Source: an uncultured bacterium
Lineage (GTDB): Bacteria > Planctomycetota > JAJSAM01 > JAJVHW01
Assembly (NCBI GenBank): GCA_937996235.1
Contig: CALKVK010000006.1
Coordinates: forward strand, 310,001 to 374,000
DNA: 64,000 nucleotides
Direction: 5' to 3'
Shown: one piece after another, positions 16,630 through 23,505 of the stretch
Layout: each line of letters opens with the position of its first letter
How positions within the stretch are numbered: the stretch's first letter is position 1
Position numbers and translations under genes: made by a program
Notes under the pieces: model-generated
Seen by the model: only the letters and a program-made list of their open reading frames with translations
The model's database searches: none
Told to the model about the DNA's origin: nothing

Positions 16630-19386
16630 GTGGGACGCGCCCTCGCCTCCGTCGTCCGCGCCCACGCGCGCCGGGCCCTCGCGCCCGCCGCGCTGCGCGC
16701 CGCCGTGCGCGGCATGGACGACGGCTGGCGCGAGGCCGAGTCCGCGCTCGCGACCGAGCTCGGCACGTCGCCGCGCCGGGCGCAGGCGCTCGTGCGTGCG
16801 TTCGGCGCCGTGGCGCGGGCGCACGGCGGCGACGAGGCGCGCGGCCGCGCGGCGCGTCTCGCCGGCTCCCACGCCGCGTACCTCGGCCGCCACGCCGCGG
16901 CACTGCCGCACTACGCGCAGGCCGAGCGGCTCCTCGACGGCGCCGCGCGCGACGGCGCACGCCTCGGCCGCGCCGCCGCGCTGCTGCGGCTCGGCCGCTT
17001 CGACGACGCCGTCGCCGCGTGCCGCGACGTGCGCCGCGACGCGCGACGACGTCGCGACACACTCCTCGCGGCGGGCGCCGACCTGAACGAGGCGGTCGCG
17101 CTGCACGAAGGCGGCGCGCCCGCGAAGTCGCTCGCGCTCTACGCGCGGGCCGAGCGCGCGTTCGCCGCCGCGGGCAACGCGCAGTTCGCGGCGACGGCCG
17201 CGCAGAACCGCGCGAACGCGCTCGTGCTGCTCGACCGCTACGCCGAGGCGGCGCCGCTCTACGCCGCGGCGCGCACGCTCTTCGAGGGGCTCGGACTCGC
17301 GCACGAGGCGGCGCGCTGTCTCTACAACATCGGTGCGCTGCACGCGGCGACCGACCGCCTGGGCGACGCGGACGAGACGCTGCGCGACGCCGAGCGCGCG
17401 CTGCGACGCGCGGGCGACGCGAAGCAGGCGGCGCTCGCGGCGCTCGATCGCGCCGAGGTGCTCCTGCGCGGCGGACTCGCGGCCGAGGCGTACGACCTCG
17501 TCGTGCGCGCGCGGCGTGCGATGGGCACGGGCGTGCCGCCCGTCGAGCGCGAGCGCGCGCGGCTCGTCGCGGCGCGCGCGCTCGTCGACCTCGGCCGCGC
17601 GGACGCGGCGCGGCGGCTCCTGCGCGCGCCCGTCGCCGGGCGTCTCGCGCGGCTCGACGCGGAGCGCCTCGAGATCCTCGGCCGCGCCGAGGCGCTCGCG
17701 GGCCGCGCGGCGCACGCGGCCGCGACGCTGCGTCGCGCGGCCACGGCGCAGGCGCGCGCGGGGCACCCGGTGGGGGCGTCGCGCTGCCGCACGGCCGCCG
17801 CCGCGTGCCTGCTCGCCGCGGGCGACGCGCGGGGCGCGCGGCGCGAGACGACCGCGGCGATGCAGCTCGCGCGCGGCCTCGACCTGCCCGCGCTGCGCCA
17901 CGCGCACGCCGCCGTGCGCTTCCTCGTCGCGGACGCGACCGGCGAGCGCGACGCGGCGTCCTTGGCCCTCGACGAGGCGCTCGCGGAGCTCGAGCGCGTG
18001 CGCGCGGGCCTCGGACCGGACGCGCTGCGCGCCGCGGTGCTGCGCGGGCGCGAGGCGTGGTTCGCGCGCGCGGTGCGTCACGTGCTCGACGGTCCCGGCG
18101 GCGCCGACGCGGCGCTCGCGCTGCTCGAGCGCTGGCGTGCGCGCGCGCTGCGCGACCTGCTCGCGGGCGCGACGCGGCTCGCTTCGGGCGAGGCGACGCT
18201 CGACGCGCTGCGCGACCGGCTCGCGCAGCTCGAGCGGCGCGTCGAGGGCGTCGTCGGGCCGGAGCTCGTGCGCGCGCGTCCCGGCGAAGCGCCCGAAGCG
18301 GCGGCGCGCGCGCTCGCCGGCGCGGAGCGGCGCCTGCGCGACGCGGCGCGTCTCGCCGCCGACGGCACGGCACCCGCACTCGACCTGCGCGCGCTGCGGC
18401 GTCGCCTCGCGCCCGGCGAGCTGGCACTGGCGCTCTTCGCCGACGACGCGGGCGCGCTCCACTTCGCGGTGGACCGCGCGGGCGTGCACGTGGTCCGTAG
18501 CGCGACGACCGCCGCACACGTCGCGGAGCTCGTGGACGCGCTGCGCTTCCAGCTCGGGCAGTTCGAGCTGGGCGCCGACTTCCGCACGCGCCACGCGGCG
18601 CGTCTCGGACGCCGCGTCGGCGAGCTCCTCGCGCAGCTCGCGGCCGTCACTCTCGAGCCGCTCGCGGAGCGCATCCGCGCGGCGCGGCGCATCGTGATCG
18701 TGCCGCACGGCGCGTGGCACCACGCGCCGCTCGCCGCGCTGCCGTTCGACGGCGCGCCGCTCGTCGCGCACGCCGACGTCGTGCTGGCGCCCGCCCTCGC
18801 GGCGGCGCGCGTCCGCACGCCCGTCGCGCGCGGACGCGACGTCGTCGTGGCCGTCGCGGACGCCGCGGCGCCGCAGATCTCGACCGAGGCGCGGCGCGTC
18901 GCCGAGCTGCTCGACGCAGAGCTCCTCGAAGGCGACGCGGCGCGTCTCGACGCGCTGCCGCGCCGCGCGCCGCGCTCTCTGCACGTCGCCGCGCACGGCC
19001 GCTACCGCGCCGACGTGCCCGCGCTCTGCGGCGTGCGGCTCGCCGACGGCTGGCTGCGCGCGGTCGAGTTCCCGCGCCTCGCGCTCGGCGGCTCGACCGT
19101 CGTGCTCTCGGGCTGCGAGACGGGTCTCTCGGCCGTCGATGCCGGCGACGAGGTGCACGGCCTCGTGCGCGGCGTGCTCGCGTCCGGCGCGCGCGAGCTC
19201 GTCGCGAGTCTCTGGCGCGTGGACGACGCGGCGACCGCGGAGCTGATGGCGCGCCTGCACGCCGCACGCCGCGACGGCGCCGACGCCGCGACGGCACTCG
19301 CGCGGACGCAGCGCGCGCTCGCCGCGGACGGCGTTGCGCCGTGGTTCTGGGCCGGCTTCCAGGCCTGGCAGCCGGCCCTCTCCTGA
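16630..19386 (+). CDS. TPR-CHAT caspase-like protease
   Basis: GTG 16630, 9 nt after the anti-sigma-like gene, gives 918 residues. Residues of about 45-450 are degenerate TPR helices (AAYLGRHAAALPHYAQAERLL, NRANALVLLDRYAEAAPLYAAARTLF, NIGALHAATDRLGDADETL). A helical linker leads into a C-terminal CHAT domain from about 630. The caspase-type dyad is intact: His789 in LHVAAHGRY and Cys829 in VVLSGCETG, with the typical ending LARTQRALAADGVAPWFWAGFQAWQ. No signal peptide is visible, so it acts in the cytoplasm. TPR-CHAT proteins such as Csx29 are proteases activated through their TPR part by a partner. Here the neighbours are a sigma factor and a putative anti-sigma, which suggests proteolytic control of transcription. 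Confidence 0.9.
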   Translation: MGRALASVVRAHARRALAPAALRAAVRGMDDGWREAESALATELGTSPRRAQALVRAFGAVARAHGGDEARGRAARLAGSHAAYLGRHAAALPHYAQAERLLDGAARDGARLGRAAALLRLGRFDDAVAACRDVRRDARRRRDTLLAAGADLNEAVALHEGGAPAKSLALYARAERAFAAAGNAQFAATAAQNRANALVLLDRYAEAAPLYAAARTLFEGLGLAHEAARCLYNIGALHAATDRLGDADETLRDAERALRRAGDAKQAALAALDRAEVLLRGGLAAEAYDLVVRARRAMGTGVPPVERERARLVAARALVDLGRADAARRLLRAPVAGRLARLDAERLEILGRAEALAGRAAHAAATLRRAATAQARAGHPVGASRCRTAAAACLLAAGDARGARRETTAAMQLARGLDLPALRHAHAAVRFLVADATGERDAASLALDEALAELERVRAGLGPDALRAAVLRGREAWFARAVRHVLDGPGGADAALALLERWRARALRDLLAGATRLASGEATLDALRDRLAQLERRVEGVVGPELVRARPGEAPEAAARALAGAERRLRDAARLAADGTAPALDLRALRRRLAPGELALALFADDAGALHFAVDRAGVHVVRSATTAAHVAELVDALRFQLGQFELGADFRTRHAARLGRRVGELLAQLAAVTLEPLAERIRAARRIVIVPHGAWHHAPLAALPFDGAPLVAHADVVLAPALAAARVRTPVARGRDVVVAVADAAAPQISTEARRVAELLDAELLEGDAARLDALPRRAPRSLHVAAHGRYRADVPALCGVRLADGWLRAVEFPRLALGGSTVVLSGCETGLSAVDAGDEVHGLVRGVLASGARELVASLWRVDDAATAELMARLHAARRDGADAATALARTQRALAADGVAPWFWAGFQAWQPALS

Positions 19387-19414
19387 GCGTCGGGCCCGAG
19401 CTTCGCCGCTGCGT

Positions 19415-21283
19415 TCAGCGCGCGCTGCGCCGGAGCCGCAGCGTGCGGCCGCGCCGCGGGCTCTCCCACGCCGCGTCGTCCGCGCCGATGTCCGACGCCG
19501 CCGCGTAGCGCAGCTCCACGGGGCCTGCCGAGTCCGCGGGAACGTCGGCGAAGCTCACGCGCAGCGTGAAGCGTGCGTCGCGCGCGCGCACGTCGAGCCG
19601 CACGCGCGGGAACTCGTCGGGCGCCGTCTCGAAACGCAGCGCGCGTCCGCCGCGGCGCGACGTCCAGCGCGGATCGCCGGCGGGCACGTCGAGCACGAAC
19701 TGCTCGGCGCCGCGCCCGAAGCCGAGGTGCAGCCCCTCCGTCGGCGCCACGAACGCGTCGTACTCCGAGAGCTCGTTCGACGCGAGCGAGCCGCGCAGGC
19801 GCAGCACGTCGCGCGCGGGCGCCGGCGTCGCGCGCAGGCGGCCCGAACGCAGCGTCGCGTCCACGCTGCGGAACTCGACGCCGCGGCTCGTGCGCTGACC
19901 GTCGGGGTTGACGACGGCCAGCGTGCGCAGTCCGCCGCCGATCGCGGGCGGCACCATCACGTGCGCGCGCGCCGACTGCGGCGACTCGACCGTCACGCTC
20001 TCGACGGTCACGTCCACGCCGAGGTCCGCCGTCGCGCCCGCGGTGAAGTCGTCGCCGGCGACGACGAGGTCGTAGGCACCCGGGCGGTCGATGACGTCCG
20101 GCGAGACGGCCGCCGCGGACGGCGGCGACGCGCCGCTCTGACGCGCCACGGTGACGCGCGCGAGTGAGCTCGCCGAGACCAGGAAGTCGAGGCGTCCGTT
20201 GCCGTCCACGTCGGCGAGCGCCAGCGCGCGCGCGCCGCGGGTCTCGATGCCGAGCGACTGCGGCACGGCGCCCTCGAACGATCCGTGGTCGTTCCGCAAC
20301 CACGCGACGTCTCCGCCCGCGTCGGCCTGTCCGACGAAGTCCACCCAGCCGTCGTTGTCGATGTCGCCCGCCGCGTACTGGTTCGCGGTGATCTTCAGCA
20401 GCGCGCGGCCGTTCGGCGCCGTGATCGGGTCGGGGACGAGCACGCCGTGGCCGTCGTTGCGCAGCACGAGGTCGCCCGCGAAGACGTCGATGTCACCGTC
20501 CGCGTCGAAGTCGGCGAGGACGGCCTTGTCGTACTGTGCGGCGCCGTTGTACGAGACCGGCGTGAGCGGCTGGAGCGTGCCGTCCTCCTGCTGCAGGCAG
20601 ACGGTGAAGCGCGTGCCGCCGTCGAGGATCAGGTCGTCGCGCCCGTCGCCGTTCATGTCGGCGGCCTTCGGCGTGCCCCCGATCTGCCCGAGCGGGATGC
20701 GCTGCGTGCGCACGAAGCCTTCCGCGCCGCGGTTCTCGATGATCTCGACGACGCGCTGGTACGACGGCGCGTCGAGCACCAGCAGCGACGCGATGTCGAG
20801 GTCGCCGTCGTCGCCGAGATCGAACGTGCAGCCGCCGCCGCGCGTGTTGACGTCGTCGGCGTAGTCCGGGATCGGCACCTGCACGAGCGTCCCGTCGCCC
20901 GTGTTGCGGTAGAGCGACACGCCGACGTAGTCGCGCACCGTGCCGTTGGTCGCCGCGAAGAAGAGGTCGCCGTCGCCGTCGGCGTCGAGATCGACGACGT
21001 TCGCGTACGCGCCGACGAGCGGGACGTAGGCGCCGCGCCGCGTCGTCTCGAACGTGCCGTCGCCGAGTCCGCGGTACCAGAACGGCACCGCGACGAGGTC
21101 CCGTACGCCGTCGCCGTCCATGTCGGCCGCGGCGACCGTGTAGGGACCGATCACGCCGAGATCGGTGTGGTCGAAGCGCTGCGGGTCGAAGAAGGTCGGG
21201 TCCGGACCCGCGGCCAGCGCCGTCGCCGCCGCACCGAGCGCCACGAGGGTCAGGCGCCGACGCACCGTTCGCTGCGAGCTCAT
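19415..21283 (-). CDS. Secreted FG-GAP/VCBS beta-propeller protein
   Basis: ATG 21283 with GGAGGAG upstream gives 622 residues and a signal peptide (LTLVALGAAATALAAG). About seven FG-GAP-type repeats follow, each with a Ca2+-binding Asp loop: DMDGDGVRDLV, DLDADGDGDLFF, DMNGDGRDDLIL, DFDADGDIDVFA, DIDNDGWVDFV and DVDGNGRLDFL. Together they should form an integrin-like propeller. An Ig-like segment near residue 400 (SPDVIDRPGAYDLVVAGDDFTAGATADLG) and a beta-rich tail complete it. It is an extracellular or periplasmic binding or adhesion protein; no enzyme motif is present. Its stop faces that of the CHAT gene (29 nt apart). Confidence 0.75.
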   Translation of the reverse strand: MSSQRTVRRRLTLVALGAAATALAAGPDPTFFDPQRFDHTDLGVIGPYTVAAADMDGDGVRDLVAVPFWYRGLGDGTFETTRRGAYVPLVGAYANVVDLDADGDGDLFFAATNGTVRDYVGVSLYRNTGDGTLVQVPIPDYADDVNTRGGGCTFDLGDDGDLDIASLLVLDAPSYQRVVEIIENRGAEGFVRTQRIPLGQIGGTPKAADMNGDGRDDLILDGGTRFTVCLQQEDGTLQPLTPVSYNGAAQYDKAVLADFDADGDIDVFAGDLVLRNDGHGVLVPDPITAPNGRALLKITANQYAAGDIDNDGWVDFVGQADAGGDVAWLRNDHGSFEGAVPQSLGIETRGARALALADVDGNGRLDFLVSASSLARVTVARQSGASPPSAAAVSPDVIDRPGAYDLVVAGDDFTAGATADLGVDVTVESVTVESPQSARAHVMVPPAIGGGLRTLAVVNPDGQRTSRGVEFRSVDATLRSGRLRATPAPARDVLRLRGSLASNELSEYDAFVAPTEGLHLGFGRGAEQFVLDVPAGDPRWTSRRGGRALRFETAPDEFPRVRLDVRARDARFTLRVSFADVPADSAGPVELRYAAASDIGADDAAWESPRRGRTLRLRRSAR

Positions 21284-21410
21284 CTCGTCACTCCTCCCGG
21301 ATGCCCACCGGGACTGCGATCCGTCGCTCTTCGTCTGCCCGAGCCTAGCCGCGCGCGCTGCCGTGGGAAGCCCCCCTCAGGGAGCGAGGCCCGCGGCCGA
21401 AGAAGGAAGC

Positions 21411-21959
21411 GTGAGGACCCTGGCGCTCGCGTTCTTCGTGCTCGGCTGCATCGCCGGCGTCGCGTGGCTCGCGCTGTCGTGCGAGGTGACGGAGCCGCCG
21501 CGCTTCGCGATCTCGCGCGGGCCGTGGTCGGTCGACGGCGTCGCGCTCGGCGACGACGAGGCCGCGTGCCGGCGCGCCTTCGGCGACGATGCCGACGAGA
21601 CGGCGGGCCGCGACGGCACGCGCACGCTGCGCTGGCGGCGCGGGCGCGAGCGGAGCGTCACACTCGACGCGGCGGGTCACGTGTGCGAGGTGCTCGGCGC
21701 GACGCTCACGGAGCGCGCGGGTGGTGTCGCGCTGCCGAACGACGCGACGCTCGACGAGGCGCGTCGCGCGCTGCCGGACGCCGACGAGCAGGAGTTCACG
21801 CGGCCGGGCGGCGGCGGCGTCATCACGGTCTCGCGCGTGCTGCTCGGCACGTCGCTCACGGTCACGGACGACCGCGGCTCGTACAGCGTCGGCTTCGACG
21901 CGGCGGGTCGTCTGCAGCAGGTCCGCGCGTCGGTCCCGCAGCCGAAGCGTCGCCGTTGA
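21411..21959 (+). CDS. Anchored or secreted hypothetical protein
   Basis: GTG 21411 with AAGGAAG 3 nt upstream gives 182 residues. The first 25 residues form a signal peptide or anchor (LALAFFVLGCIAGVAWLALSC) containing two possible lipobox-like Cys positions. The rest has two repeated short blocks, 'PWSVDGVALGDDEAACRRAFG' and 'VALPNDATLDEARRALPDADEQEF', each followed by beta strands (VTLDAAGHVCEVLG, SVGFDAAGRLQQVRAS). This suggests two copies of a small alpha/beta module. I do not recognise the family. It ends just before a strong terminator hairpin. Confidence 0.6.
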   Translation: MRTLALAFFVLGCIAGVAWLALSCEVTEPPRFAISRGPWSVDGVALGDDEAACRRAFGDDADETAGRDGTRTLRWRRGRERSVTLDAAGHVCEVLGATLTERAGGVALPNDATLDEARRALPDADEQEFTRPGGGGVITVSRVLLGTSLTVTDDRGSYSVGFDAAGRLQQVRASVPQPKRRR

Positions 21960-21967
21960 GGCACTAG

Positions 21968-21998
21968 CGGCCCCGGAGGAGCACGTCCTCCGGGGCCG
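21968..21998. terminator. Strong bidirectional hairpin
   Basis: 13-bp perfect arms (CGGCCCCGGAGGA and TCCTCCGGGGCCG) with a 5-nt loop GCACG lie between two convergent stop codons at 21959 and 22024. There is no U-tract, which is usual for terminators in very GC-rich genomes. Stem length and position make termination in both directions likely. Confidence 0.7.
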
Positions 21999-22023
21999 GC
22001 GACCCTCGCGCGACGGACGCGGG

Positions 22024-22923
22024 CTACTTGCCCTGCTGCTCGTCCCACCACTTCACGAACGCGACCATCTTGTCGTAGATGTCGCGCAGCTCGGGCGCGT
22101 TGCCGCCGAGCTCGAAGTAGCGCGCGTAGTGCGTCATCGCCTTGTCGAGCATCGGACGGTCGCGGTACATCGGGTTCTGCGTGTGCAGCACGATGGCCAG
22201 GTTCTTGTGCGCGTCGAGGTACGTGTCGTCGCACGCGACGGCCTTCTCGTACGCCTCGACCGCGGCCTCCCACTCGCCGTCGTACTCGAGCGCGCGCCCG
22301 GCGAGGAAGTGTCCGACCGGGTGGTCGGGGTGCGCCTTGACGACGTCCTTCGCGATGCCGAGCGCGCCCTTCGCGTTCTTGTAGCCGAGCTCCGCGTCCA
22401 CGAGCGGGATCGCGGTCAGCGGGTTGCCCTCGTCGAGCTTCCACGCCTTGTTGAGGATCGTGCGCGCGTCCGAGTACTGCTGGCGCGCGACGAGCACCTC
22501 GCCGAGCGCGCGGTGCGCCACGGCGTTCTTCTTCTCGGTCTTGACGACCTCGCGCAGCTCCTTCTCGGCGTCCTCGAGCGAGCCCTTCGCCGCGAGCGCG
22601 CGCCCGAGTCCGATGCGCGCGGGCACCGACTTCGCGTGCAGCTTGAGCACTGCGCGGAAGTCCTTCTCCGCTTCCTCGGCCTTGTGCAGGAGCAGCAGCG
22701 ACTCGCCGCGCAGGTAGAGAGCGCGCGCGCCCTCGTCGCCGGTCTTCGGCAGGTCGGCGCAGGCCTTCGCGCAGTCGTCGAAGCGGCCCTCCTCGAACGC
22801 CTTCGTCGCGCTCTCGAGGGTGGCGGCCGCGGGCTTCTCGTCGGCGGCTGCGAAGCCGCCGAACGTCGCGAACGCCAGCGCGGCGGACGCGACGAGGGTC
22901 GATGCGATCAGGGCTCGTCTCAC
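22024..22923 (-). CDS. Secreted TPR protein
   Basis: GTG at 22923 with GGAGG 5 nt upstream opens onto a signal peptide (RRALIASTLVASAALAFATFGGFAAA). A longer frame exists, but its upstream ATG lies inside a REP-like palindrome and adds no sensible sequence. The 299-residue product contains about six TPR-like helix pairs: ATKAFEEGRFDDCAKACADL, RGESLLLLHKAEEAEKDFRAVLKL, GLGRALAAKGSLEDAEKELREVV, LGEVLVARQQYSDARTILNKAW and GRALEYDGEWEAAVEAYEKAV. It lacks other domains, so it is probably a periplasmic protein-protein interaction scaffold. It is co-directional with the small Cys-rich gene upstream (23162-23377), but two palindromes lie between them. Confidence 0.75.
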   Translation of the reverse strand: MRRALIASTLVASAALAFATFGGFAAADEKPAAATLESATKAFEEGRFDDCAKACADLPKTGDEGARALYLRGESLLLLHKAEEAEKDFRAVLKLHAKSVPARIGLGRALAAKGSLEDAEKELREVVKTEKKNAVAHRALGEVLVARQQYSDARTILNKAWKLDEGNPLTAIPLVDAELGYKNAKGALGIAKDVVKAHPDHPVGHFLAGRALEYDGEWEAAVEAYEKAVACDDTYLDAHKNLAIVLHTQNPMYRDRPMLDKAMTHYARYFELGGNAPELRDIYDKMVAFVKWWDEQQGK

Positions 22924-22977
22924 GGGAACCTCCGGTGCGGAACGGTCGGGTAGGGGGCGGGGGATGGCGGGGCGGCC

Positions 22978-23043
22978 CGTACGCACGGTGTCAGACACCG
23001 TTCGTCGGGTTGACCACTACGAACCGTGTCAGACACCGTTCGT
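22978..23043. repeat. Two tandem REP-like palindromes
   Basis: Two copies of the motif ACGnACsGTGTC-A-GACACCGTTCGT occupy 22980-23004 and 23019-23043. Each has 12-nt half-sites around a single central base and one mismatch between arms. They are separated by 14 nt, and both are followed by CGGG. Copies with the same flanking (C/G)TACGAAC start recur at 23465, 25673 and 32168. All are intergenic. They match the layout of REP-type elements; no associated transposase is in this window. A G8 run follows at about 23061. Confidence 0.75.
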
Positions 23044-23161
23044 CGGGAACGCGCCCCGCCGGGGGGGGCGACTTGTGGGGGCCGGGCCTCTCCCGGCGGC
23101 GTGCGCGAGGTCGCGCTGCGGCCGCGGCCGAGACGGGCCCGGCCCCGCGGGCCGGGTCTTC

Positions 23162-23377
23162 TCAGACCCGGTCGAGGGCGGCCAGCACCTCGCGGCAGAC
23201 GTCCTCACGGACCGTCTTCGCCGCGCAGCCGGCCTCGGCGCCGTTCGAGCGCAGCCCATTCGCCTGCTGGGCGAACGGGCACTCGTTCGGGCAGTCGAGC
23301 ATGCCCGCGCCGTCACCTGCGAAGGCGATGCCGCCGACGAGTGCGCCGAGGAGCGCAATCGGCAGGAGCTTCTTCAT
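23162..23377 (-). CDS. Small secreted Cys-containing protein
   Basis: ATG 23377 is preceded by GAAGGAGGAGAG, one of the best Shine-Dalgarno sites in the window. The 71-residue product begins with a clean signal peptide (KKLLPIALLGALVGGIAFAG). The mature part of about 50 residues has four Cys in a CPNEC ... GCAAK ... DVCREV pattern, which could form two disulfides or bind a metal or haem-like ligand; no CxxCH motif is present. The protein family is not recognised. It is flanked on both sides by REP-like palindromes. It lies inside a much longer open frame of the same phase whose upstream part is non-protein-like. Confidence 0.75.
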   Translation of the reverse strand: MKKLLPIALLGALVGGIAFAGDGAGMLDCPNECPFAQQANGLRSNGAEAGCAAKTVREDVCREVLAALDRV

Positions 23378-23464
23378 CTCTCCTCCTTCGTCCGGCCCCG
23401 CACCACGCGGAGCCACAGGACGGGAAGGAGGACACCGCGGAGCCGCGCGGACCTTCCGGCGCGT

Positions 23465-23489
23465 ACGAACGGTGTGAGACGCCGGTCGT
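23465..23489. repeat. Degenerate REP-like palindrome
   Basis: The sequence TACGAACGGTGTGAGAC is followed by GCCGGTCGTCGG, a diverged copy of the family at 22978. It lies between the start of the small Cys gene and the stop of the 708-residue gene, 17 nt after the latter's stop. Confidence 0.6.
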
Positions 23490-23505
23490 CGGAGTTCGTG
23501 CCGCG

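Noticed and set aside
13472..18517. A 1681-codon open frame antisense to the protease-sigma-CHAT operon
   Set aside because: It is Arg/Pro/Ala-rich with no domain, and its length follows from the scarcity of stop codons in very GC-rich DNA. The plus-strand genes carry intact catalytic motifs.
16630..19386. CHAT gene as part of a type III-E CRISPR system
   Set aside because: No Cas7-11, RT-Cas1 or repeat array is in the window; only the protease-sigma logic is similar.
22923..22998. ATG at 22998 (MSDTVR...) as start of the TPR protein
   Set aside because: This ATG arises from the REP-like palindrome; the GTG at 22923 has a Shine-Dalgarno and opens directly on the signal peptide. The same reasoning rejects ATG 25704 for the 708-residue gene.
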